From Alopecurus myosuroides (lineage: Eukaryota; Streptophyta; Magnoliopsida; Poales; Poaceae): a DNA stretch of 64,000 nucleotides. Both the position numbers and the translations under genes were made by a program. The first letter of the stretch is position 1. The number at the start of each line of letters is the position of its first letter. The notes under the pieces were generated by a model, which had not been told where the DNA came from, searched no databases, and worked only from the letters and a program-made list of their open reading frames with translations. Positions 24,522-35,144 of this stretch are shown one piece after another. Where the stretch lies: positions 29,313,523 to 29,377,522 of the forward strand of contig CM054061.1 of NCBI GenBank assembly GCA_028641055.1, in the 5' to 3' direction.

Positions 24522-25566
24522 GATGATACCTAGTGCTTTGCGTTTCTCGAGACTGATATGATTTTTAGCGATGCGCCTGTGCAACATTGATACTGATATT
24601 ATGACTTTGCGCTTGTTAATTTATGATAACTCTTTGCCTCTCCCGGCTTTTGATAATCTCGATCCTTGTGTTACCTGTAAGCTTATTCTCGATACTTTGA
24701 ACTCTTGCTTTTGACTCCCTTTCGAGACTCGGCTAACCGAGTATCGTAGGTTTTGATAGACGGACTTTTCTTTAAGTCCCCAAGACTCGGAAACTATGGT
24801 TTACGAGCTTTAGTAGTTAAGCAGTTTGTTTCTGTCTCGAAGTCCCCAGTCCCCATGACCCAAAGTACGAGCTAAGGGGGCGTGGCCTTTCTCAGATGAC
24901 AAACTGCTCTTTACCAAGCTGAAGACCAATAGCTATTCACATAAATACTGAAGTCATGCTTAATACTTGTTGAGTTTCCGGCTATTTGAGCCTTATACTC
25001 TGCATGGACTTGTGGTTTAGATGACCCTTTTGATTATCTTGTACTGTAAGCCGGCTTTCGCGTGGATACCATGTTGTTACATCTATACGAAAAACAGGGT
25101 CAAGCAAGTCCCATTGGGCTGCATAGTTTGATTGTAATCGTAAGTGAACAGATCATGCCACTTTGGCGCGAGTCACATCGAGCTTAAGTAAGAATAATCA
25201 AGAAATTTGGCTCCTTTGTCCGGTTATAAGATTGCAGTCGTACCCGTTTTTTCGAGTAATCAGCCCTCATAACTCATAGGCATCAAGGCCGGGTCTCCGG
25301 GTTTGTGATTACTTATTTAAGCACACCAATCCCCGAAGACCTATATGCACGTGACGTATTTCGATGATATTGACGTATTGATAATAAAAAGCATTACTTA
25401 CTTGTAACTGAAGCAAAGACCATGATAAGACTCGAGACCATCTTCTTTTATTGATAAAAATTTCTTTTTTGAATCAGCAGGCCGCCTCATTAAAAACCTT
25501 CCAGTCCCCTTAGGTACCCTGGGTAGGAAAAGAGTGCGTATGAAACCTGCCGTCCGTTACACTGCT
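24522..25566. other. Spacer between the antisense gene and the truncated pol
   Basis: Non-coding. It probably holds the 3'UTR and poly(A) signals of the antisense gene (for example ATAAATACTGAA near 24943) and, on the other strand, the 3' untranslated part of the retroelement. No RT, RNase H or integrase motif was found on either strand, so pol is deleted rather than hidden. Confidence 0.6.
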
Positions 25567-28500
25567 TTAGTTATTCTCGAGAATCGGCCTCGCGTTGGTG
25601 CGGCCGATGCACATTCTCCATTTGCTAGGCCCTTTCATAATGAGTACCGGATTTGCTAGCCAATCCGGGTATATCGTCCTTGAAGCGTGATCAGCTGCGG
25701 ATGGCGGTACGTCTTCTTCTTCCCTGCTAGGAGTTTTGAAAGGATCGCTCCTGATGAAGCCTACCATCTTAGGGTCTTGTTCTGCCCTAATTTTTGCTTT
25801 GTCCCCCTCAGGAGTTGGCTTTTTTGACGTTGTCCTCTCTTCTAGGTCCACCTGAGAACGGTAATGTTTGAGTTCTTCCTTCCTGCAGGCTTGCTCGGCC
25901 ATTGCCGCATCTCCCTCATCACATTCAGCTGCTATATCTCGATTTCCGTGTATTGTAATGGTCTTCTTAGGACCCGGGATTTTCAGCTGTAGGTACACAT
26001 AACACGGTCTCGCCATGAACTTGGCATAAGCCGGCCTTCCAAACAATGCATGATAAGGACTGCGCAACTTTACTACCTCAAAGGTAAGCCACTCGACTCG
26101 GTAGTTGTCCTTTGACTCTCCAAAAGCTACTTCCAGTGCCACCTTTCCTTCGGGGCATGCCGAATGACCCGGCACTATCCCGTGAAAAACTGTTGTACTC
26201 TTTTGCAGCTGCGATTCCTTTAAGCCCATGCGCAGGAAAGTTTCCCAGTACAGGATATTGATACTACTTCCTCCATCCATCAAGACTTTTTTCAGCTCGT
26301 AGCCGTTGACCTGTGGTGCTACTACCAAAGCTAAGACTCCCGGGTGATCAACTCTGTCCGGGTGATCCTTCCTGCTCCATGTTACCTCTTGTTCTGACCA
26401 CCTCAAATATCTTGGAACAGCGGAAGAGACCGAATTAACTGCTTGTTTTAGTATCTTCTTATCCTTGTTAGAGCCTCCCGTAGTGTGCACATGATATTGA
26501 CCCAGCTGTTTGGGGTTAGCTTGAAAACCTCCCGCTCCCCCTTGATTGTTACCTTGATTTCCAGCTGGCGGGTTGCCGGCTGGGGGCGGTCCGTTGCCCA
26601 AATTTCCACCTAGGCCCGGGCCTCCTCCTCGGCCCGCACCTCGCATGGCTCTGTTCACTTCCTCGTTCTTCCACCTTTGTAAGTCGGCACACTGCTCCAA
26701 TGAATGATTGGCCGGCTTGCCGTTCCTGCTATGCTTCGGGCATGCCATCCTAAATATGTCCCAACTGTTGCTTGGTCTTGGAGGTCCTTGGTAGTGTCCC
26801 CCATTGTGATTTCCAGTATTAAAATTTCCTTCGGATCTAGGTCTTGAAGACCCGGCCTCCGTGTTGGCTACAAACTCGGAATTCCCTTCAAACGGGCGCT
26901 TGTTCTGGCTATTTCCATTATTGTTTGGCGCCGATCCATTGCCGGTTTTCCCACTGCTACTTGTGTTTGCTTTTGCTTTCTTGTCATCAACTTCCTCCTC
27001 TGTGGTATCCGTTGCAGCGTGTTTGTTGCACGCATCCATTAACTCTCCCATTGTAACCTCCGCTGCATTCCTACTAGATTTCATGCGAGTTAGCTTTTGC
27101 ACTAAAGGAACATACTTACATGTTTTTGCCATAGCTTGTAGCGCGTCCTTAGGCTGGATATCTGTAGACGAGTGGAGTATCTCCATAACCCGGCGTACCC
27201 AGCTGCGTGCTGACTCTCCTTTCTTCTGAACGCATCTTTCTAAATCATCAATAGTAAATAACTTTCTGCATGTCCCATGAAAGTGCTTGATAAACGCGGT
27301 CTTTAGCTCCTCCCACGATTTGATCGACTTTTCCGGTAAATTGGTGAACCATAACTTTGCTGCTCCCTCTGACATCATTAAGTACATGAATTTCGCTTGG
27401 AGATTCTCTGATGCGTTGCGAATTGACATCGCCATCTCGTAGCTGCTCAGCCACGTTTCTGGATCCATTGTTGGCTCATAATTTACTACTTTCCCCGGTT
27501 CTTTGAACTTCTCCGGGTAAGGTTCTGCTCTGATATCGTCCGAGAGGCACTTGGGTCCCGCCAGGGTGGTTGGGGCTGGTCTTACTCGGGAGACACGTGA
27601 CCCGGCTGGGGGTGCCACGAGGTGCGGCGCCACCGGCAACTCGTGCCCTGCAGACCCGGCCCCGGCTCTTCTGGCCCTGGAACTGTCCACCACCGCCTGC
27701 GCTGCTGATACTACTGGTACTGTCTGGATACGCGGTGGAGGCGGCATTTGCTGTTGCTCTTCCCTTCGTCGTGCCGCACTTGCTTGGACATTGCCCTGTT
27801 GCTGACTGACGTACGGCGTCCCATGCATTCCGCTTCTATGATCCGGATAATTGGCTTGCTGTGCTACCGCGGTGTGTAGCAGATCGATCGCTCGTCGGGT
27901 TCCTTCTGCATGAGGCGAATCTCCTACAGGAATCTGGTTTAATGCGAGCGTTGCTGCGTACACGTTGTCCATGGGATTGTTGTAATGGCCTGCTGGTGTG
28001 TGGAATCGTGATGGTGGTGGTGGCATGGTATTGCCGGCTGTCACCCCCGTCTGTGGCAAAGGTAACCCGGCTGGCGCGTTTACCGGCTGTGCTCCTGTTG
28101 ACGGTCGCGGTATGGTCCCTTGGTTCACCGGTGGAATCGGCTGATCTTGAGGCGTGAACACCAGGGCAGTCGGGTTAATAACCCCTCCTGTTGCCGGCAG
28201 CATAGTTCGGTGCCTTTGGTGCATCCTTGTCGTTTCCTCCCGGAGCCGGGTCTCTCGATCATCCAATTCGCGCTGCCGCGCGGCCATCCCCTGCCTTTCT
28301 GCTTCTACTTGCCTTCTTTGCTGCTCCAATGCACGACGAGCCACGTCCAGGTCTCTTACGCGCTCTGCCGCGTTTTCTGGGGTAATAACTGTGGCCAAGA
28401 CTGTGGGGTCCAAGATCAAATTATTATCAAACAGAGCCGGATGGCGCGGATTCGAGGGGCCCGCCCCCGGTGTCCGGTTTGCTTGGAACCCAAACATATT

Positions 28501-29040
28501 TGCGTGTCGCTCCTCGTCTGCTGGGCGACTGGTGACTGATGCCGACTCTCCATCGACCTGGACCAAGACCGGGTCAACTGTACCTTGCTGCTGGGCCACT
28601 GCCTGAGCCGCCCCAACTGGCGCCGCGGCTGCGTTTTCTTGATTGAGATTGATCGCGGGAGCCGCATAAACTACAACCCGGCGCATGATGCCCGGTGTAG
28701 ATTCGTATTGTTCTTCCTCGCTGTTTTCCTTCTCATATCGATCCTCCGATAAATCCCGTATAGACTCGGTATCGTCCTCCCTCTCTATCTGACCCGTCGT
28801 TCCAATCGACTCTTCTTTTTCCGATTGGACATACGTGTCTTCCCCTGACACAGAATCAGATCCAAGATTATCACGATTCGAACTGGAAGTACATACCATA
28901 CCGATGAAGACGTTGATGCTGCCGACTGTCACGACGGATCCGGTTTCGAGGTGATCCGACTCTGGCCCCCAGCCAGAATCGTCTACCATCTTCTCTCCTT
29001 TGCTGTTGACGTAGATTTCTCCGACGATGAGGTTCTTCAT
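25567..29040 (-). CDS. Gag-protease polyprotein of the nested Gypsy-type element, pol truncated
   Basis: Structural protein and aspartic protease of a Ty3/Gypsy-type element. The frame stays open upstream through the primer-binding site into the LTR, so I choose the first ATG after that site (29040; MKNLIVGEIYVNS), giving 1157 aa. Seen: an acidic N-terminus, a Q/P-rich region with a coiled-coil-like stretch (RALEQQRRQVEAE), a retrotransposon gag domain at about 520-630 (TWLSSYEMAMSIRNASENLQ; ELKTAFIKHFHGTCR), a Cys/His cluster (CPKHSRNGKPANHSLEQC) and a protease active-site segment (VLMDGGSSINILY, about 917-929). The C-terminus reaches the start of RT (DWLANPVLIMKG, KWRMC) and then ends in unrelated residues, so pol was lost by deletion. 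There is no frameshift or stop, consistent with recent activity in trans. Confidence 0.9.
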   Translation of the reverse strand: MKNLIVGEIYVNSKGEKMVDDSGWGPESDHLETGSVVTVGSINVFIGMVCTSSSNRDNLGSDSVSGEDTYVQSEKEESIGTTGQIEREDDTESIRDLSEDRYEKENSEEEQYESTPGIMRRVVVYAAPAINLNQENAAAAPVGAAQAVAQQQGTVDPVLVQVDGESASVTSRPADEERHANMFGFQANRTPGAGPSNPRHPALFDNNLILDPTVLATVITPENAAERVRDLDVARRALEQQRRQVEAERQGMAARQRELDDRETRLREETTRMHQRHRTMLPATGGVINPTALVFTPQDQPIPPVNQGTIPRPSTGAQPVNAPAGLPLPQTGVTAGNTMPPPPSRFHTPAGHYNNPMDNVYAATLALNQIPVGDSPHAEGTRRAIDLLHTAVAQQANYPDHRSGMHGTPYVSQQQGNVQASAARRREEQQQMPPPPRIQTVPVVSAAQAVVDSSRARRAGAGSAGHELPVAPHLVAPPAGSRVSRVRPAPTTLAGPKCLSDDIRAEPYPEKFKEPGKVVNYEPTMDPETWLSSYEMAMSIRNASENLQAKFMYLMMSEGAAKLWFTNLPEKSIKSWEELKTAFIKHFHGTCRKLFTIDDLERCVQKKGESARSWVRRVMEILHSSTDIQPKDALQAMAKTCKYVPLVQKLTRMKSSRNAAEVTMGELMDACNKHAATDTTEEEVDDKKAKANTSSSGKTGNGSAPNNNGNSQNKRPFEGNSEFVANTEAGSSRPRSEGNFNTGNHNGGHYQGPPRPSNSWDIFRMACPKHSRNGKPANHSLEQCADLQRWKNEEVNRAMRGAGRGGGPGLGGNLGNGPPPAGNPPAGNQGNNQGGAGGFQANPKQLGQYHVHTTGGSNKDKKILKQAVNSVSSAVPRYLRWSEQEVTWSRKDHPDRVDHPGVLALVVAPQVNGYELKKVLMDGGSSINILYWETFLRMGLKESQLQKSTTVFHGIVPGHSACPEGKVALEVAFGESKDNYRVEWLTFEVVKLRSPYHALFGRPAYAKFMARPCYVYLQLKIPGPKKTITIHGNRDIAAECDEGDAAMAEQACRKEELKHYRSQVDLEERTTSKKPTPEGDKAKIRAEQDPKMVGFIRSDPFKTPSREEEDVPPSAADHASRTIYPDWLANPVLIMKGPSKWRMCIGRTNARPILENN

Positions 29041-29085
29041 GCCCTTCCGAGCTTCTCCCGTGATGTAAACACCTTTGGACGCAGG

Positions 29086-29103
29086 CCCCACGGTGGGCGC
29101 CAA
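29086..29103 (-). promoter_or_regulatory. Primer-binding-site-like sequence of the nested Gypsy-type element
   Basis: On the minus strand TGGCGCCCACCGTGGGG lies directly after the 5' LTR (which ends at 29105). The TGGCGCC start and spacing fit a tRNA-primed plant Gypsy element; I do not assign the tRNA. Confidence 0.65.
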
Positions 29104-29104
29104 C

Positions 29105-29563
29105 TGTCGTGGGATAATCACGGCAGATGTTACCTGGGGTAACTGATCTTGGGGCAAGTCGACACAGGTATTTGGGAGAGGGTTTAGCTCGAAGGAAGAC
29201 ATGGCGAAAAGCAATCTAAGAACCGGAAAATAACTCGCCGGATCTCAATACGAATTATACTGGATACTCGATAACAGGTGTTACAACTATGACTTGAAAA
29301 TCTCTCTCAGGCTGAGCCCAGGGGTTGGTTTATATAGCACCCATACGCCCCTTGGCTTGCCCTACAAGGCGCATCCTGAGCCCTACTCGAACTCTGCATA
29401 CAAACTCTAACTTTCCTTACCGTAACCCACAATCCGGGTTACAAACATTACAAGCTTTGGGCCTTCCAGAAGTTTCTTTGTCCTTAGCCGGATCCGGTCC
29501 AGCCGCCGTTTTGGGCCGAATCACACCTTTGAATTGGTATACCGGGTTACTATCCCCTCATCA
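29105..29563 (-). repeat. 5' LTR of the nested Gypsy-type element
   Basis: 459 bp, same as 19666-20124 except one base. The CATGA target duplication follows immediately (29564-29568). Confidence 0.95.
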
Positions 29564-29568
29564 CATGA

Positions 29569-31079
29569 GATCCGAGTTAAAGTCCATGGATGAAAACCAA
29601 GTTTGGAATTTGGTTGATCTGCCTGACGGTGCAAGACCCGTCGAGTGCAAATGGGTCTTTAAGAAGAAAATTGATATGGATGGAAATATTTCCGTCTATA
29701 AAGCACGACTTGTCGCGAAGGGGTTCCGACAAGTTCAAGGAGTTGACTACGACGAGACCTTCTCGCCCGTAGCGATGCTTAAATCAATACGGATCAGGTT
29801 AGCCATAGCAGCCTATTTCGACTATGAGATATGGCAGATGGATGTCAAGACGGCTTTCCTTAATGGAAATTTAACTGAGGACGTGTATATGATACAGCCC
29901 GAAGGTTTTGTCGATCCAGCTAATGCTGACAATGTATGCAAACTTCAGAAATCCATTTATGGGTTGAAGCAAGCATCTCGGAGTTGGAACATTCGCTTTG
30001 ATGAGGTAGTCAAATCGTTTGGCTTCATCAAGAGCGATCATGATTCTTGTTTATACAAGAAGTTTAGTGGGAGCAAAGTAAACTTTCTAATCTTATATGT
30101 GGATGACATATTACTGATTGGAAATGATGTCATGATGTTGCAAGAAACCAAAGAGTCATTGGAAAGGAGTTTCTCAATGAAGGATTTGGGTGAGGCGACT
30201 TATATATTAGGAATCAGGATCTATAGAGATAGATCCAGGCGGCTCATTGGATTGAGTCAGAGTACATATCTGGACAAAGTTTTGAAGAAGTTCAAAAGGG
30301 AAGAGTCCAAGAAGGGATTCTTACCGATGTCCCATGGCATAAAACTTAGCAAGACTCAGTGTCCTTCGACAACTGATGAGCGAAGTCGGATGAGTGTGAT
30401 CCCGTATGCTTCGGCAATCGGATCCATCATGTATGCCATGATTTGTACTAGGCCAGATGTTTCCTATGCTCTAAGTGTTACGAGCAGATACCAGGCTGAC
30501 CCTGGCGAAGCCCACTGGGCAGCGGTTAAAAACATTCTTAAGTATTTAAGAAATACTAAGGAAATGTTCCTAGTTTATGGAGGTGATGAGGAATTCAGTG
30601 TAAAGGGTTACACGGATGCGAGTTATCTCACCGACTCAGATGATTCTCGTTCGCAATCGGGATACGTGTTCGTAATGAACGGAGGAGCTGTGAGCTGGAA
30701 GAGTTCCAAGCAAGATACGGTGTCTGCATCTACAACAGAGGCTGAGTATATTGCTGCCTCAGAGGCGGCAAAGGAAGCTGTTTGGATCAGGAACCTCCTG
30801 ATTGATCTTGGTGTGGTTCAGGGCGCGTCCAATCCTTTGGACATATATTGTGACAACAATGGTGCTATCGCACAGGCCAAGGAACCTAGACAACACCAGA
30901 AGAACAAACATATACTCATGCGGTACCACCTCATTCGCCAGTTTGTCGAACAAGGTGATATCAAGTTATGCAAAGTACACACGGATGCAAACATTGCAGA
31001 TCCGTTGACAAAGGCGCTACCACAGCCTAAGCATGAGGCGCACACGAGAGGCATGGGCATTAGATGCCTAGGCATATGA
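29569..31079 (+). CDS. Copia polyprotein, 3' part (reverse transcriptase and RNase H); separated from its start
   Basis: Carries the RVT_2-type reverse transcriptase and RNase H of the host Copia. Seen: the RT opening (NQVWNLVDLPDG, CKWVFKKK, YKARLVAKGF), QMDVKTAFLNG, the catalytic YVDD box (about 30096-30107), YGLKQASRSWN, and RNase H with GYTDASY, SGYVF, STTEAEY and DIYCDNNGA. It ends at the TGA just before the polypurine tract. The frame is open upstream into the Gypsy-type LTR, but that is read-through: the Copia frame resumes after CATGA. With the ATG-containing part 9.9 kb upstream, this half has no proper start. No internal stop or frameshift. Confidence 0.93.
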
Positions 31080-31100
31080 TGCCAAGATGATTGACTCTAG

Positions 31101-31114
31101 TGCAAGTGGGAGAC
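31101..31114 (+). promoter_or_regulatory. Polypurine tract of the Copia element
   Basis: TGCAAGTGGGAGAC directly before the 3' LTR, the usual Copia arrangement for plus-strand priming. Confidence 0.8.
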
Positions 31115-32443
31115 TGTTGGGAATATGCCCTAGAGGCAATCATAGATGATGTAATTCCCAATGTATTCATAAAGTTATTAAGTTGTCCTTTGGTTTGAAC
31201 ATCTGATATATGTCATTGAATATGTGATTCGATTGTGGAACTATGTATTCATGTTGTTCATACTAATTGTCCTTGGTCGTTAAGGTTGTGCTGGACACAC
31301 ACCCTAGACTAATGTGAGTGTTGGCTGATGACACGGTTCCACTTGTCATGGGCATGGTGATGCCATTCCAACGTTCACGGACTTGGCTAAAGAGTTTAGC
31401 AAGTCGGACTGACCCACATTGAGATGCAACGATCAAGTCGTCATTTGCATGTCTCAATCAATGTAATCCTTAGACCTGAGATTGTCGCACAATCCGAGTT
31501 GTGGATCACCGACTTAGGTTCTGTCAAACGTTGTTCTGTGACAAGGCAACTATAAAGGCAGAGTTCAGGTCGAATGAGAAGCAAGCTGCGTGATGTGGAT
31601 AATCAAGATGGGATTTTGCCCCTCCTAATGGAGAGATATTCTCTGGGCCCTCTCGAGTGATATGATTCAGGAAGCATGGCCATGCGCGACTCAGTTAAGT
31701 GTTAACTGTGTCGGTTGACTAAGAGTGAGTCAGATGAATCGCATATCACGGATCGAGAAGAGAGTTGAACTATTTAAGGGATGACTATAAATCGCCTATA
31801 GTTCGACAAGGTATATCGTGAGGCAAAAAGGACTAAGATGAATATCACATTGAAAGGTATGTCGTCATGACTCAATGGAACTTGGGAGTCGGCACGTTCT
31901 GCTAGGAGCCGCTACCGATTGATCGATTGAGAGTCGGACTATAATCGTGTCCAAGTCGCCATGAGCCTGCAGGGTCACACACTTAAGAGCGGGAGCAAAT
32001 ATTGGTTGGGTTGGACCCGAACCGGAAATGGACTGAGTTAGTGAGTCGGACTCACAGAGGGAATGGGCCACAAGTGTTCTGCAGCCCATTACCATACGCT
32101 ATATAAAGAGGGGCGCAGGTTGCCCAACGGGTACGTTAGTCCACTCTCCCATGCGTTGGGAACCCTAGCCCACTCAGTCCAGCCGTCGTACCAGACCTAG
32201 CAGTCTGCCGTCGGAGCTCCTCCTCGTACGTGTGGATACCGGCAGAGGTGCTGTACGTTCAGCACTTCGACGTTCGAGGGATTGGATCGGCCGGACCGGA
32301 TCGTGGGACTGCACTGCCCCGACGCGCTTCACCGATAATCCGCAACCGCGCGTCTAGTGGTAATCATCGTGGCCTTCTACCTCGGCTAGATCTTGGGAGC
32401 ATTGCGTAGGAAAAGTTTTCGTTTATCTCTACGCGCCCCAACA
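31115..32443 (+). repeat. 3' LTR of the Copia element
   Basis: 1329 bp, matching the 5' LTR except for two substitutions by eye (near 31193 and 31785). Target duplication CTACG follows at 32444-32448. Confidence 0.95.
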
Positions 32444-32454
32444 CTACGTAACCT

Positions 32455-34070
32455 TGATGGTGCTGGTGTGCACTCGTTGGGAAACCCAAGAAAAAGTTAT
32501 GAAGAGTGCAGCGGCAAGTTTTCCCTCAGAAAGAAACCAAGGTTGAATCGACCAGTAGGAGAAATAAATCACTTCTAAAGGTTGATGCAGCTGATGTTGG
32601 CAGGACGCACTACCGGTTCAACATCAACGTGGAATCTACACAACACAATCAAATTACTTTCCCCAACAAAGCAGTGAGGTTGTCAATCTCACCGATTTTG
32701 CTGAAACAAAGGATTAGACGTATAGTATGGAAAGTAGTACTTGTTTGAAGTAGATGAAAAGAGAACAGTAATTGCAGTAGTAAAACAGCGGTTGCAGTGG
32801 TTGTATATTAGCATAAAGAAATGGATCAGGATCCACAGTTCACTAGAGGTGTCTCTCCAAAACAGATAGGTAACATGTTGGGTATACAAATTACAGCTGG
32901 GCAATTGACAGATATAAAGGCTGCACCGTAGTGCATATGCATTCCATGATGATTACTACGTGATTCACGCGGACATTACAACAAGATACATAGACCGTTG
33001 TCCAACTGCATCTATGACTAATAATCCATCCTCAGAGTGTCATCCGAGCAAACCTTGGGTATTAAGTTGCAAGCAACAAATAATTGCATTAATAAAAGTG
33101 TGTAATGTAAACAATAAAATTATCCTTACACAAAGCATTGTTGTTTTCTCCCTAATGGAAACAGCACATCCCCCACCGTTATGTTTCTGTCACTCGAGCG
33201 TGAGTGAAAGGGAGGCATGAATCCACTATCGAGCATTAATACTCCCTCTTGGAGTTACAAGCATCAATTTGGCTACAAAATTTACTAGTAACGGAGAGCA
33301 TGCAAGATCATAACTAACATAGACATGAAAGAACATGATAGATTGATAATCATTAGACATAGCATTCAATATTCATCGGATCCTAGCAAACACAATATGT
33401 AACATTACAAAAAGATGATCTTGATCATGTTAGGAAGCTCACAAGATCTAAACATGAGGCATAAAGAGGAGAGAACAACCATCTAGCTACTGCTATGGAC
33501 CCGTAGTCCAGGGATGAACTACTCACGCATCACTCTAGAGGCAGGCATGGTGATGAAGAGCCCTCCGGTGATGATTCCCCCTCCCGGCAGGGTGCCGGGG
33601 AGATCTCCAGAATCCTCCCAAACTAGGGTTGACGATGACGGCGGCTACAGATATTTTTAGTGGAAAAGTCTCGGGCCTTTAGGGTTAACCCGTGGAGAAG
33701 CTTAAATAGGCGATAGGGCAACGTCGGTGGGTGGCCAGGGGGCCCACACCACCAGATGGCGCGACCAGGGGCACGCCGCCCTATGGTGTGTGGCCCTTGA
33801 GGCCCCCCTCCGGGTCTCCTCCGGACTCCATTTATGTGAAGACTTTATAAGACTCTGCGATTTTGTTTCGTCCAATTCCGAGAATATTTCCAGAACAACT
33901 TTTCTGAAACAAAAAACAATAGAAAATAAGAACTGGCTCTGTTCCATCTTGTCAATAGGTTAGTCCCAGAAAATCCATAAAAATGACATAAAGTGTATCA
34001 GAAACATGTGGCATATGGCATGAAAACAACATGGAACATCCGAAATTATGGATACGTTTGAGACGTATCA
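32455..34070 (-). repeat. Solo LTR of an A-type Gypsy element
   Basis: 1616 bp. On the minus strand it starts TGATACGTCTCAAACG (34070) and ends CAGCACCATCA (32455). There is no internal sequence on either side, so it is a solo LTR left by LTR-LTR recombination. Flanks AACCT (32450-32454) and TACCT (34071-34075) match at four of five bases, consistent with an old target duplication. It sits in the BARE-like LTR. Confidence 0.85.
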
Positions 34071-35139
34071 TACCTCTCATGTAAAATTATGCCTAACACC
34101 GGCATACTTTCTCTGTAGTAACTTCCCTAAAACCTCTCCAATTAACACGGGACTAGTTTCTGTGACATCGAAACGATATAGAATATTCATAAAACCAATA
34201 ACAACATATTAATTCTCTAAATTAAAGGTTGGCACGGCTTAAGAGTGTGAGCCGTAAAGGCTCGATAACACACATACATGTTCGGGAACTTACTGGACAA
34301 TGACCAACAGCGAGACCGTGGACGTCCATGATGGCTCATGTGTGTTCCCAATGAACGAGGGGAGCTTAAAAGTTACTCATTGCACACATTACCTTAACTT
34401 AACGATACCAACAATATCACAAGGTGAGACTATGTAATCTGGTCTGATCAAACTCTTTGATCATAACACATAAAACTCGTTTCCCGATATCGTTTTCTTT
34501 CCTCATCCATATCCCCGATGACCTTGTGATAAATCATACTTTGTCTGGTCAGACGATATATCATCGGTGATACTGAGAGGGCCCACATAATGTATCTCTT
34601 TATCGTTTAGAAGAGTTAAGTACCAGTCTGGAACGATCTTTGTTCCACTACACTTTCTAGGTCATACCCAGAAATCACCACTATGATCTTCAGTTACGGC
34701 AAGACGGTTGATGATATCCAAAGTATAACTTTCGATTGTGCGGTCACTAGATTCTCATAATATAGGAGTTATATTCAATATCAACTTCATATGTATTTGA
34801 TAAAATAAATTATGATTGTTTAGTCTCTTTTAGCAACAACATACCCTTGGGCCAGTTCAGTACTATTGTTACCCTAATAATAAACTCTTATGTTCTGCTA
34901 GACTTTTAGCCAAGTCCATGATCAGGAAAATTTTATCATCTCACAAACCATAAGCTAATCTTAGAGACAAGATTAGGAACTCTTGTTTCTTTATGTCTTA
35001 ACACCCGCATAAAGATTTTCCTTTGCAAACTCACTTTTCAAGGGCTATAGTGGTTGTAGCATGATGACATAAACTTAATTCTGAACTTGGAGATAGCATA
35101 ATAACTGAATATTATTGTCTCTAGGGCATACCTCCAACA
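34071..35139 (-). repeat. BARE-like Copia LTR, start fragment
   Basis: On the minus strand it starts TGTTGGAGGTATGCCCTAG at 35139, the hallmark of BARE/Angela-like LTRs, and shows the usual 'gtgggccctctcagtatc' segment. It is interrupted by the solo LTR and the young Copia and resumes below 14560. It is more decayed than the young Copia. Confidence 0.75.
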
Positions 35140-35144
35140 TACAA

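Larger units (their letters stand above)
19666..29563 (-). mobile_element. Nested non-autonomous Gypsy-type retrotransposon with an antisense gene
   Basis: 9898 bp with 459-bp LTRs (19666-20124 and 29105-29563) ending TG...CA and a perfect target duplication CATGA (19661-19665 and 29564-29568). The LTRs differ at one base by eye (near 19908 versus 29347). Orientation is minus: the 5' LTR is the right one, followed by a primer-binding-site-like sequence and a gag-protease ORF (29040 to 25567). Pol ends at the first residues of reverse transcriptase, and RT, RNase H and integrase are absent. The region toward the 3' LTR carries a spliced gene on the opposite (plus) strand (21291-24521). The element must borrow polymerase and integrase from a relative. 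Confidence 0.95.
14561..32443 (+). mobile_element. Young, complete Ty1/Copia retrotransposon split by a nested element
   Basis: Identical-length 1329-bp LTRs (14561-15889 and 31115-32443), a tRNA-iMet primer-binding site, a polypurine tract and the Copia domain order gag, zinc knuckle, protease, integrase, RT, RNase H. Target duplication CTACG (14556-14560 and 32444-32448). I count only two LTR differences (near positions 79 and 671 of the LTR), pointing to insertion within roughly the last 0.1 million years at the usual 1.3e-8 rate. Without the 9.9-kb nested element plus one CATGA, the element is about 8.0 kb. The polyprotein frame is collinear on both sides of the insertion, so it was probably coding-competent until interrupted. 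Confidence 0.96.

Noticed and set aside
26250..26290. Protease motif DGGSS instead of the usual D(S/T)G in the nested Gypsy-type element
   Set aside because: DGGSS is, to my knowledge, common in this group of grass Gypsy elements, so I do not treat it as a defect or novelty.
26844..28606. Long open frames on the plus strand across 26844-28606
   Set aside because: They are shadows opposite the gag-protease frame; gag domains are clear on the minus strand.
29105..29563. Reading the open frame upstream of 29569 as an N-terminal part of the Copia protein
   Set aside because: It is LTR sequence of the nested element read by chance; the Copia frame resumes only after the CATGA duplication.
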